DNA from: JAGQYH01 sp041393015
GTDB taxonomy: Bacteria > Bacteroidota > Bacteroidia > Chitinophagales > JADIYW01
Assembly (NCBI GenBank): GCA_041393015.1
Contig: JAWKKV010000004.1
Span: 1-64,000 of the forward strand
Length of the DNA: 64,000 nt
Direction: 5' to 3'
The notes beneath the pieces are model-generated. The model worked only from the letters and a program-made list of their open reading frames with translations, had not been told where the DNA came from and made no database searches. Each line of letters starts with the position of its first letter. Within the stretch, counting starts at the first letter, position 1. Below, piece after piece: positions 7,904 to 15,275 of the stretch. The translations under genes and the position numbers were made by a program.

Positions 7904-8562
7904 TGCAAATATTGATTGTTGAGGATGATAGAATTGCTGTTGAAGTACTCTTAGAATATTTGGAGGAAGTTGATAGTAAAACCGATATAGAGGTGGCACA
8001 CTCTATAAAAAGTGCTAGAGCCAAACTTAATACAGAACAGTATAATCTCATTTTTCTTGATATTCATTTAAAAGATGGCAATGGAACAGAGATTATTAAC
8101 GCTTTACCTGCCAATCAAAAGATAATTTTTACTACAAGCGATCCTGATTATGCCATCAAAGCGTTTGAATTGAATGCTTTGGACTATCTGTTGAAGCCAA
8201 TTGCAAAAGACAGATTTAATAAAGCATTTCAAAAAGTTATAGATCAAACAGATGATGAGGAAGACATCGTTTTTAGAGCAGATTACAACTTTCATCGAGT
8301 AGCGCCTTCTGACATTTATTATATAAAGTCAAATGCTGATTACTTAACTATGGTAACCAAAGATGAATCTTATACTTTCTATGGGCGATTAAAAGATTTT
8401 ATCAAAAAATTACCGGAGGATAGCTTTCTGAAATGCCATCGATCGTACATCATTAATACCAATGAAGTTTCTGAAGCAGGAACATCGCATGTAATGATTA
8501 ACGATACAGAAATTCCGGTTAGTACTCGACACAAAAAAGAAGTACAAGCGCTATTTAGCTAG
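7903..8562 (+). CDS. LytTR-family response regulator
   Basis: The 219-residue protein has an N-terminal receiver (1-115) with acidic pair 'VEDDR', phospho-acceptor Asp53 in 'IFLDIHLKDGNGTE', the Thr switch in 'IFTTSD', and Lys98 in 'LLKPI'. Residues about 124-217 form a LytTR DNA-binding domain with 'IYYIKSNADYLTMVT' and 'FLKCHRSYIINTNEV'. Such proteins bind pairs of roughly 9-bp direct repeats about 21-22 bp apart, and matching A[T/C]CGAA pairs lie downstream at 8644/8665 and 10316/10337. It is coupled to the HPt gene by a start-stop overlap. No LytS-type kinase adjoins it; the nearest kinase is the ethylene-receptor-like one. Confidence 0.92.
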   Translation: MQILIVEDDRIAVEVLLEYLEEVDSKTDIEVAHSIKSARAKLNTEQYNLIFLDIHLKDGNGTEIINALPANQKIIFTTSDPDYAIKAFELNALDYLLKPIAKDRFNKAFQKVIDQTDDEEDIVFRADYNFHRVAPSDIYYIKSNADYLTMVTKDESYTFYGRLKDFIKKLPEDSFLKCHRSYIINTNEVSEAGTSHVMINDTEIPVSTRHKKEVQALFS

Positions 8563-8643
8563 AATTTCTCTCGTATTATTGGACTCTTCTCGGTTGTCTA
8601 CATTGAAAATGTAGAAGTTCCGTTTTTTCGGTAATCTTCAAAA

Positions 8644-8670
8644 ATCGAAGAATATAATTCAAACACCGAA
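8644..8670 (+). promoter_or_regulatory. Candidate LytTR direct repeat upstream of the first lipoprotein
   Basis: ATCGAA at 8644 and ACCGAA at 8665 are spaced 21 bp start to start, the geometry of LytTR operators. A further ATCGAA is at 8717. The pair lies between the LytTR gene and the lipoprotein it may control. Confidence 0.45.
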
Positions 8671-8797
8671 GTTTGTAACTGCTTCATTTACAGTAATCTA
8701 AATAAACTTATCAGAAATCGAAAAATATTAAAATTTGATTTCTACTTGCGTTACTTTATTCCCATCAAACATTGATAACACTCCTAAACTGAAAAAA

Positions 8798-9400
8798 ATG
8801 AAAAAAGTAACTCACACACTAGTAGCCATTATGGTGATTACAATAGCGATGACATCATGCTCAACTGAAAGCGTTGACTTAATTCAAAAATCACCAGATC
8901 AAGTAATCGAAAGAATTGATATGGTAATGGAGGCCGATTCAAAAACTTATCTGTATAAGCAAAGCGAAGAAGCGGATAAAACAGAAGATTTAGTAACCTA
9001 TAATTTCTATGGCGAGCAATCAAGAAAAATTGACTTCAATATCAACATAAACGAAAATGAAACCATTACTATTAAATTAGTCAATAACGAATTGCCAAAT
9101 CCATGGTCATACAAAAATACTTCTTACTCTATTTTTCCTCAATCGGAATTAGTTAATAAGTCAAAGTATATTACTGTACAAATGGATGCCAATAATGAAG
9201 GTGGTTCACTTTATACTTCAAACTTTGGAAACGATTTTCCAAGAGATGTAGCATTAAATGTATTTACAATTGTAGAATATGATAAAGCTGCTAACGAAAT
9301 GTTGTGCAGAATTCAGAACCTGGAATTGGTACATGAAAGTGGTGACGAAAGCAAAACAGTTAGAATAGATGGAACGTTTAGAGGTTCTTTAACCTTCTAA
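8798..9400 (+). CDS. Lipoprotein, first member of a tandem pair
   Basis: The start is the ATG at 8798, which gives a normal lipoprotein signal (VITIAMTSC, acylated Cys20); an upstream in-frame ATG at 8735 would add 21 residues before it. The mature part is about 180 residues and shares 'DQVIERIDMV', 'YLYKQSEEAD', 'INENETITIKL', 'NNELPNPW' and the end 'GTFRGSLTF' with the next gene. The family is not recognised. The beta-rich pattern and surface anchor suggest an exported adhesin-like or binding protein. It lies between the LytTR regulator and the receiver-kinase operon and has its own terminator. The upstream A[T/C]CGAA pair suggests LytTR control. Confidence 0.85.
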   Translation: MKKVTHTLVAIMVITIAMTSCSTESVDLIQKSPDQVIERIDMVMEADSKTYLYKQSEEADKTEDLVTYNFYGEQSRKIDFNININENETITIKLVNNELPNPWSYKNTSYSIFPQSELVNKSKYITVQMDANNEGGSLYTSNFGNDFPRDVALNVFTIVEYDKAANEMLCRIQNLELVHESGDESKTVRIDGTFRGSLTF

Positions 9401-9434
9401 ATAATTAAAATTCTAATACAGATTGGTTTAGGTA

Positions 9435-9468
9435 ATAGGCTAGTGAATAATCGCTAGCCTATTTTTTT
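9435..9468 (+). terminator. Rho-independent terminator after first lipoprotein
   Basis: ATAGGCTAG and CTAGCCTAT form a near-perfect stem closed by GTGAATAATCG, followed by a run of seven T. It isolates the two lipoprotein genes as separate transcription units. Confidence 0.85.
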
Positions 9469-9624
9469 ATCCTTTTTCTTTCCTATCGCTACATTGGTCT
9501 AAAAAAGACTTTCATTCATCGAAGTATAAAAATAAATCGCATTTGAGTTTGTATCTTATAGATATAAGAATTGAAAATCCTACTTCATAAAACCCGCTAT
9601 TTTTTAACTAAATCAAATTATACA

Positions 9625-10224
9625 ATGAGAAAATATATACAAACAACATTGATTGCTTTCACTGCATTATTTATTGTTACATCGTGTTCAGAAGAACCTC
9701 AACTTATTAAAGTTGCTCCCGAGCAAGTTGTTGAGCGAATTGATATGGTTTTAGAAAGTGATGATAGAGAATATATCTATAAGCAGAGTCAAGAATCTGA
9801 TCAATCGGAAGATTTGGTGGCTTATAATACTTTTGGAACTTCATCCAATAATATTGATTTTAATATTAGAATTAGCGACAATAGAAAATTGACAATTAAG
9901 CTAACCAATAATGAATTAACCAATCCTTGGGAATATGCCAATTTATCATATGCTATTTATCCTGCTCAAGAGGAAGATGACAAATCAAAATTTGTAAGAG
10001 TAGAATTAGAAACAACTAATGAGGGAACATCCAATTATATCTCTAACTATGGCAATGAATTTCCAAACAAACCTAATTTAAACGCTTTTACAATAGAAGA
10101 ATATAATGTAGAAAAAAGTGAATTGTTATGCAGGATAAAAGACGTAACCATCATTCCTGAAAATGGCAACGAAGGCGAAGCAATTACTTTAAACGGAACC
10201 TTTAGAGGCTCATTAACTTTCTAA
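9625..10224 (+). CDS. Lipoprotein, second member of a tandem pair
   Basis: I use the ATG at 9625, which directly precedes the signal (FTALFIVTSC); an in-frame ATG at 9571 is less likely. The mature protein aligns along its whole length with the preceding lipoprotein, with shared blocks 'EQVVERIDMVLES', 'YIYKQSQESDQSEDLV', 'LTNNELTNPWEY' and 'LNGTFRGSLTF'. By eye roughly half of the residues agree. This is a tandem duplication with divergence. ATCGAA lies at 9518 upstream of it. The function is unknown; it is presumably exported to the envelope or cell surface. Confidence 0.85.
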   Translation: MRKYIQTTLIAFTALFIVTSCSEEPQLIKVAPEQVVERIDMVLESDDREYIYKQSQESDQSEDLVAYNTFGTSSNNIDFNIRISDNRKLTIKLTNNELTNPWEYANLSYAIYPAQEEDDKSKFVRVELETTNEGTSNYISNYGNEFPNKPNLNAFTIEEYNVEKSELLCRIKDVTIIPENGNEGEAITLNGTFRGSLTF

Positions 10225-10246
10225 AATATAAAGCTTACTAGAGTTA

Positions 10247-10290
10247 GATTCAAGCAGGTTTTTGTAATGACAAAAATCTGTTCTTGAATC
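10247..10290 (+). terminator. Long inverted repeat downstream of the second lipoprotein, possible terminator
   Basis: GATTCAAG at 10247 and CTTGAATC at 10283 are exact complements. The inner arms continue with TTTTTGT and ACAAAAA around an AATG loop, with a few mismatches between. No T run follows the stem, so it may be a processing or terminator hairpin rather than a classical terminator. Confidence 0.45.
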
Positions 10291-10315
10291 GATTACATAT
10301 TTATTGTGTTTACTT

Positions 10316-10342
10316 ATCGAAAAAATTATTTAGTTCATCGAA
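10316..10342 (+). promoter_or_regulatory. Candidate LytTR direct repeat upstream of the receiver-kinase operon
   Basis: ATCGAA occurs at 10316 and again at 10337, exactly 21 bp apart. A -7-like CATATTTG follows at 10381-10388 with no clear -33 element. The pair therefore sits about 55-80 bases upstream of the expected transcription start, where a LytTR activator would bind. Confidence 0.5.
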
Positions 10343-10443
10343 AGAAATTTCAAACTAATATTAGTATAATTAATAATCGACATATTTGAAAAGTTATGGA
10401 AAGCATGTCAACATTTCTAATAAAAAACAATTTATCTCAAACA

Positions 10444-10860
10444 ATGGAAATACGTTTATTCTTTTTAGATGATGATTTAATTCAGAATGAAATCTTTAAC
10501 GAATACCTAACCATGTTTGATATCCCTTATGATGCAAAATTTACGGAATCAGGCTATAAAGCAGTCGAATTTTTAAAATCATGTTCAAAAGAAGAATTTC
10601 CTCAAGTTTTCTTTGTTGATTTAATGATGCCACAAATGAATGGTTGGGAATTTTTGACAGCGTTGGAGACCATTATCAAAGAGAAGTCCGTTGATCCAAG
10701 TATATATTTGTTGTCATCTTCAGTAAGCAATGTAGATAAGGAAAAAGCTAAAAATTATACTATCTTGAAATCTTTTATCACTAAGCCTTTACCAGTAAAG
10801 AATTTTAAAAAATTACTTCAAGATGAGTATTCTCTTCGATATGCCTCAAATGAGCAATGA
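10444..10860 (+). CDS. Stand-alone receiver-domain response regulator
   Basis: From the ATG at 10444 the protein has 138 residues and is a single receiver domain. It shows the acidic cluster 'FFLDDD', phospho-acceptor Asp59 in 'VFFVDLMMPQMNGWEF', the Ser switch in 'YLLSSSV', and the conserved Lys in 'FITKPLP'. There is no output domain. An in-frame ATG at 10396 lies too close to the -7-like element at 10381-10388 to be likely. The following kinase gene starts inside its end, so the two are coupled. Such lone receivers act as phosphate relays or bind partner proteins; here it would link the kinase to the HPt protein at 7.6 kb. Confidence 0.88.
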   Translation: MEIRLFFLDDDLIQNEIFNEYLTMFDIPYDAKFTESGYKAVEFLKSCSKEEFPQVFFVDLMMPQMNGWEFLTALETIIKEKSVDPSIYLLSSSVSNVDKEKAKNYTILKSFITKPLPVKNFKKLLQDEYSLRYASNEQ

Positions 10861-11971
10861 ATTGCTCGACTTCTTTAAAAGTTTCTTTGTTTTAAATGAT
10901 TTTCCGGCTCGCTGGACTTGTGGCAAATGGTCAGGTTTCCATGGATGGTTATATATCATCTCTGATATCATGATCTTTATGGCTTATTTTAGTATCCCTG
11001 CTCTATTGGTTTTTTATGTCAAAAAGAAGAAGGAAATACCTTTCAAAGGCGTAGCGATTCTATTTATTTTATTCATTTTGTTTTGCGGCATCACACATCT
11101 TATGGATGCCATTATTTTTTGGTATCCAGCCTATCGTTTAAACGGTATTCTCCTCATGTTTACTGCTATTATTTCTTGGATAACCGTAGGCGCTTTGATT
11201 AAGGTTATTCCTATTGCTTTTAGTTTAAAAACGACAGAAGAATTAGAAATTGAGATTGTAGAAAGAACAGAAGAAATCACTCAACAGAAAAACAACTTAT
11301 CGGATATCGCTCATATTTTGAGTCATAATTTAAGAGCGCCAATTGCCAATTTGTATTCTTTGTTCGAGTTGTACGATCTAAAGAAAACCCAAGAAGGAAA
11401 GCAAGAAACTTTAGATAAAGTAAAATTTGTAATCGACAGTTTAAATACCAAAGTAAACAGAATGGCCGAAGTAGTAGATTGGCAAACTGGCGAAGTGATC
11501 AATGAAAATTTATTGATAAGCGATTCCATTAAAGTAGTGGCTGATTCTTTAAAGTTATTAATTACCGAATCTAACACAACCATAAAAACTGTTTTTAAGA
11601 ATGCAAACAGTATTGTTTATCCAAAACCTTATTTAGATAGTTTGTTTATGAACTTGATAAGCAATTCTATAAAATACCGAAATATCAATATTTCCAATGT
11701 CATTACAATTAGTACGGAAAAGCGTAAAAAAGGAGTTTTAATTATTTATAAAGATAATGGTATTGGTATTGACTTAGAAAAATATGAAGAAAAGTTGTTT
11801 GGGTTAAATCAGACATTTCATGAGAATTCTGATGCTCAAGGTATTGGTTTATATTTAGTGAAGCATCATGTAGAATCTTTAGGAGGAAAAATAAAAGTAG
11901 AAAGCAAAGTAGGGGAAGGAATCACCTTTAAAATATATTTGAAGAATCAAAAAATAGAACAGAACAAATGA
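10850..11971 (+). CDS. Histidine kinase with ethylene-receptor (ETR1)-like membrane domain
   Basis: The start may be 10823, 10841 or 10850; residues are counted from 10850. Residues about 33-125 hold three membrane helices with 'YIISDIMIFMAYFSIP' and 'LFCGITHLMDAIIFW'. They closely match the plant ethylene-binding domain: Asp39, Cys79 and His83 take the places of ETR1 Asp25, Cys65 and His69 with the same spacings of 40 and 4. A coiled-coil-like segment then leads to a HisKA domain with phospho-acceptor His159 (ILSHNLRAP) and an ATPase with 'NLISNSIKY', 'DNGIGID' and 'GIGLYLV'. There is no fused receiver; the receiver is the overlapping upstream gene. A copper-dependent sensor role is inferred. 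Confidence 0.88.
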   Translation: MSNELLDFFKSFFVLNDFPARWTCGKWSGFHGWLYIISDIMIFMAYFSIPALLVFYVKKKKEIPFKGVAILFILFILFCGITHLMDAIIFWYPAYRLNGILLMFTAIISWITVGALIKVIPIAFSLKTTEELEIEIVERTEEITQQKNNLSDIAHILSHNLRAPIANLYSLFELYDLKKTQEGKQETLDKVKFVIDSLNTKVNRMAEVVDWQTGEVINENLLISDSIKVVADSLKLLITESNTTIKTVFKNANSIVYPKPYLDSLFMNLISNSIKYRNINISNVITISTEKRKKGVLIIYKDNGIGIDLEKYEEKLFGLNQTFHENSDAQGIGLYLVKHHVESLGGKIKVESKVGEGITFKIYLKNQKIEQNK

Positions 11972-12441
11972 CAGCTTATTACATTTCTGTTTTTATGCAT
12001 GTAGTATTTGCTGCTTTTTGGATAGGAAGTATGCTCACTTTACCATTGGTAATTTTACCATCGCTTAAAAATCATCCTGAAAGAGTAAAGTTACTTTATG
12101 CTTCAGGTTTAAAATTGAGATTTTGGGGTTGGATTGCATTAGGAGGATTGTTGATTACAGGTTTGTTGAATATCCATCTTCGCGGATTGCCGATAAATTG
12201 GCAATTGTTTACAGCTAATAAGTATGGTGTTTTAGTAAGTTATAAGATTTTAATCTTTATTGCCATCATTTTAGTTGGTGCGGTTCATGACTTTTATATC
12301 GGCGGTAAAGCATTAGAGGAAATGGAAACAACACAAAACGAAACCGTTAAAAAAATAGCTAGATATTCAGGTAGACTTATGTTGTTGTTAGCATTATCGG
12401 CTGCTTTTATTGGCGTAGCTGCTTCTCGCGGTGGGTTTTAA
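11968..12441 (+). CDS. CopD-like membrane protein
   Basis: The 157-residue protein has four hydrophobic helices. The first carries 'FMHVVFAAFWIGSMLTLP' and a later one 'LVGAVHDFYIGGKAL', matching the copper-resistance D domain (PF05425) with His residues at the membrane surface. Its ATG overlaps the TGA of the kinase gene (ATGA), so it belongs to that operon. CopD proteins are linked to copper import. Because an ETR1-type site needs a copper ion, a role in supplying or handling copper for the kinase is an attractive inference, but some small CopD-like proteins bind haem instead. Confidence 0.7.
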   Translation: MTAYYISVFMHVVFAAFWIGSMLTLPLVILPSLKNHPERVKLLYASGLKLRFWGWIALGGLLITGLLNIHLRGLPINWQLFTANKYGVLVSYKILIFIAIILVGAVHDFYIGGKALEEMETTQNETVKKIARYSGRLMLLLALSAAFIGVAASRGGF

Positions 12442-12445
12442 AACA

Positions 12446-13807
12446 TTAAATTGTTTTGCTAAAAATGGCCGTCTGAGGTTGGTCATTCCAAAGTAGATCA
12501 TCCACAACCATACAGATGTTTCTTACAAAAGCTTTGCCTTCTTCCGTCACTGTTAAATGATTTTCTTTCATTTGAATTATACCATCTTCTTCTAATTCAT
12601 CTAATTGAGCTCTTCTTTTTTCTGTCCATTGCTCTAAAAAGTTAGCTGGAAATTCAGTTTTAAACTGACACATAATATCGAGAATATGCTTTCTAACCAC
12701 TAATTCGTCTACACTTAAAATATGACCTCTAAAAAATGGAAGATTACCTTTTGAGACTTGTTGGATATAATCCTCAACCTTTTTCTCATTTTGTGCGAAA
12801 GCCGTCCAAACATCACTAATAGAAGAAGCGCCTAATCCAATCATCATCGACGTATGAAAAGAAGTATAACCCATAAAATTTCTATGCAATTCTCCACTAA
12901 ACATAGCTTTACTTAAATCATCTTCTCGCTTCGCAAAATGATCCATTCCAATTTCAACATAATCGGCGGCTTCAAACATTTGTTTACCCAATTCATACAA
13001 CTCCCGTTTCTCGGCATCTTTAGGTAAATCAGCTTCGGTAAATAATCTTTGTCCACCTCCTTTTATCCAAGGCACATGCGCATAACTATAAAAAGCAATT
13101 CTATCCGGCACCAATTGATTGACTAGCTCAATTGTCATTTTTATGCTGTCAATATCCTGTTTCGGTAAGCCGTAAATCAAATCGAAATTGATGCTTTCGT
13201 ACCCAATGTCACGAGCATTATTCACCACTTCTTCCACCATCTCAAAAGGTTGAACTCTGTTGATGATTCGTTGAACTTCAGGATCAAAATCTTGAATACC
13301 TAAACTTAAACGCTTGAACCCCAATTGAAACAAAGTTTCTAAATGTGCTTTGGTCGTGTTTTTAGGATGTGCTTCAAAACTGTAAGCAGCTTCATCGTGT
13401 TTAATAGAAGAACTGATAATAGTTGATAAAAGTAAATGTAAATTTTCCGGTTGAAAAAATGTTGGCGTGCCGCCTCCAAGATGTATTTCTTTTATAATCG
13501 GTTTTTCATCGAACAATTGTAAATAGAGCGCCCATTCCTTTAACAAAGCTTCTATATAAGGCTTTTCAACAGCATGATTGATGGTAATTCTCTTATTGCA
13601 AGCACAAAAAGTACATAGGCTTTCGCAATAAGGTAAATGAATGTATAAACTAATGCCTTCTTCTGAATTAGAGCTATGAAAGACTTTTTTCACGTGATCT
13701 ATCCATTGATCATTTGTTGGGTTGTTCGTCCAATAAGGCACAGTAGGGTAGCTGGTATATCTAGGTCCCTGAACATTGTATTTCTGAATTAATTCAGTGT
13801 TTAACAT
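12446..13807 (-). CDS. hemN: Oxygen-independent coproporphyrinogen III dehydrogenase
   Basis: This 453-residue radical SAM enzyme converts coproporphyrinogen III to protoporphyrinogen IX without oxygen. The cluster motif is CX3CX2CXC at residues 61-70 (CESLCTFCAC), preceded by 'YTSYPTVPYW' and 'SLYIHLPY'. The family segments 'IHLGGGTPTFF', 'RLSLGIQDFDPEVQ' and 'NFDLIYGLPKQ' follow, with a C-terminal HemN domain. Its length matches true HemN rather than the shorter HemW, and the N-terminal tyrosine-rich stretch also favours HemN. It starts two bases after queD on the same strand. hemJ lies just beyond queD, giving the two last protoporphyrin steps side by side. Confidence 0.95.
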   Translation of the reverse strand: MLNTELIQKYNVQGPRYTSYPTVPYWTNNPTNDQWIDHVKKVFHSSNSEEGISLYIHLPYCESLCTFCACNKRITINHAVEKPYIEALLKEWALYLQLFDEKPIIKEIHLGGGTPTFFQPENLHLLLSTIISSSIKHDEAAYSFEAHPKNTTKAHLETLFQLGFKRLSLGIQDFDPEVQRIINRVQPFEMVEEVVNNARDIGYESINFDLIYGLPKQDIDSIKMTIELVNQLVPDRIAFYSYAHVPWIKGGGQRLFTEADLPKDAEKRELYELGKQMFEAADYVEIGMDHFAKREDDLSKAMFSGELHRNFMGYTSFHTSMMIGLGASSISDVWTAFAQNEKKVEDYIQQVSKGNLPFFRGHILSVDELVVRKHILDIMCQFKTEFPANFLEQWTEKRRAQLDELEEDGIIQMKENHLTVTEEGKAFVRNICMVVDDLLWNDQPQTAIFSKTI

Positions 13808-13809
13808 AT

Positions 13810-14247
13810 TTAGTCATTATCTGAAAGATACCAAGTAGCATAACTGGTGCTGGTTTCCCTTAAAACCACTTTGGTAAGGGTAATGCCGGTTGGAAACTTA
13901 TCTTTTATCAAGTGCACAATATCTAACAACATATTTTCACAAGTAGGCTGATAGTTGACATAACGCACTCGTTCGTTTTTAGCTTCTATGCCTGCAAACC
14001 TCGAATCTTTTCTTAAAATCAATCGATGATCAAATAAAGGAAGCACCTCTGTTTTTAAAAGCATTTTTACTTCAGAGAAATCGATCACCATGCCACAATC
14101 AGATAAATTTGTATCTTCTTTTGGATAACCTACCACCGTAATTTCTAAATGATAAGAATGTCCGTGAATATCGCAACATTTGCCATCGTAGTTATCTAAA
14201 GCATGTGCGGCTTCAAACGTAAATTGTTTAGTTACTCTAACTTTCAT
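13810..14247 (-). CDS. queD: 6-carboxytetrahydropterin synthase
   Basis: The start is the ATG at 14247 (MKVRVTKQF); an upstream in-frame ATG adds only six residues. The zinc ligands are visible in 'FEAAHAL' and 'DIHGHSYHL', the catalytic Cys in 'DGKCCDIHGH', and 'GMVIDFSEVK', 'FDHRLIL' and 'CENMLLDIV' follow. The enzyme turns dihydroneopterin triphosphate into 6-carboxytetrahydropterin for queuosine. It is the second step of the pathway whose last tRNA step, tgt, is encoded at 39.5 kb. It pairs with hemN. A TAAATTTG -7 element on the minus strand at 14263-14270 supports this start. Confidence 0.93.
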   Translation of the reverse strand: MKVRVTKQFTFEAAHALDNYDGKCCDIHGHSYHLEITVVGYPKEDTNLSDCGMVIDFSEVKMLLKTEVLPLFDHRLILRKDSRFAGIEAKNERVRYVNYQPTCENMLLDIVHLIKDKFPTGITLTKVVLRETSTSYATWYLSDND

Positions 14248-14262
14248 AATTAAGTTGTTACA

Positions 14263-14270
14263 CAAATTTA
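14263..14270 (-). promoter_or_regulatory. -7 element for queD-hemN
   Basis: Read on the minus strand the bases are TAAATTTG, a full TAnnTTTG match, 16 bases before the queD start. No convincing -33 element is seen. Confidence 0.5.
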
Positions 14271-14329
14271 AAAAGGATAATTAGTAAAAGCGTTACACAG
14301 TAGCGTTAATTAATAATAAGGGAATAAAC

Positions 14330-14337
14330 TATATTTG
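14330..14337 (+). promoter_or_regulatory. -7 element for hemJ
   Basis: TATATTTG matches TAnnTTTG and lies about 55 bases before the hemJ start, divergent from the queD promoter. No clear -33 TTTG is present at the usual distance. Confidence 0.5.
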
Positions 14338-14392
14338 CTTCAATTGCTTTAACTATTAAAATTTAAGTGATTAATCTAAAATTATTAGATAA

Positions 14393-14932
14393 ATGATGGC
14401 GATCCTCTATTTAAAAGCTTTGCATATTGTTTTTGTGGTCAGTTGGTTTTGCGGCTTATTTTATATTGTTAGACTTTTCGTTTATCATACAGAAGCCATG
14501 ACTTTTGATGAACCAAAGCAAACAATCTTACACGAAGAATATATAAAGAACGAGCGCTTGCTATGGCGAATTATTACTACTCCGGCAATGGTGTTAACAC
14601 TTATCACAGGAATTTCTATGTTGGTGGTCAATCCAGGATACTTACAAGGAACTTGGATGCATGTTAAACTAACACTTGTTTTTGGTTTGCTTTTGTACCA
14701 TTTTAAATGTGGACAAATGATTAAACAATTAGCGCTCAAAAAATCTACATGGACATCTTTTCAATTGCGGCTTTGGAACGAAGTAGCTACTTTATTCTTG
14801 GTGTCTATTGTTTTTATAGTCGTTTTAAAAAATAGCATCAATTGGATTTGGGGAACAGCCGGCTTCATGCTTTTTGCTATCATTATTATGATGATTGTAA
14901 AAATCGTTAAACAGATAAGACTTAAAAACTAA
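14393..14932 (+). CDS. hemJ: Protoporphyrinogen IX oxidase HemJ
   Basis: The 179-residue integral membrane protein starts with the HemJ signature 'YLKALHIVFVVSWFCGLFYIVRLFVYHTEA'-like run, here in residues 5-35, with a conserved His (LHIVF) and the Arg/His pair in 'RLFVYHTEA'. A second His lies in 'MHVKLTLVFGLLLYH', typical of the family. HemJ oxidises protoporphyrinogen IX to protoporphyrin IX in the membrane. There is one extra C-terminal helix compared with the shortest members. It is divergent from queD-hemN, so the two last steps of protoporphyrin synthesis are neighbours. Either ATG of the ATGATG pair (14393 or 14396) could be used. Confidence 0.88.
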   Translation: MMAILYLKALHIVFVVSWFCGLFYIVRLFVYHTEAMTFDEPKQTILHEEYIKNERLLWRIITTPAMVLTLITGISMLVVNPGYLQGTWMHVKLTLVFGLLLYHFKCGQMIKQLALKKSTWTSFQLRLWNEVATLFLVSIVFIVVLKNSINWIWGTAGFMLFAIIIMMIVKIVKQIRLKN

Positions 14933-15224
14933 TCAACAAGATTGTCTATTATTTAGATGATAGAATTGAGTATCCAACTATACTGTAATTTTTGAAACCA
15001 ATAATCCGTTTAGGATTATATCTGTGAATATCTGTTTAATCGAAGATTATCCAATGTATTGCAGCAAGTTAAATGTTATTTGGAGAGTTGATTGTTTGCA
15101 ATTAAAATCTGCGTTCTAAAAAAAAATATTGAGAAATATTAGGTGTCATCTTAAACTTTTTTTTCTCAATGTTGATATGTTGGAAAGTAAAACCAATTCT
15201 AATTAAATGAGCACTTTTTACCAC

Positions 15225-15232
15225 TATCTTTG
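15225..15232 (+). promoter_or_regulatory. -7 element of the ribonucleotide reductase gene
   Basis: TATCTTTG matches TAnnTTTG and lies 43 bases before the ATG at 15276. Because it sits inside the longest open frame, it argues against the upstream ATG at 15207 as a start. Confidence 0.6.
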
Positions 15233-15275
15233 TTGCCCGTTTTTTTCGAATCACAAACAACTTTTTAGTAAAATT

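Noticed and set aside
14933..15275. Cobalamin riboswitch in the leader of the B12-dependent ribonucleotide reductase
   Set aside because: The conserved B12-box core (GCCACTG-like) and the long set of paired elements were not found; the leader is plain AT-rich sequence with a promoter near its end.
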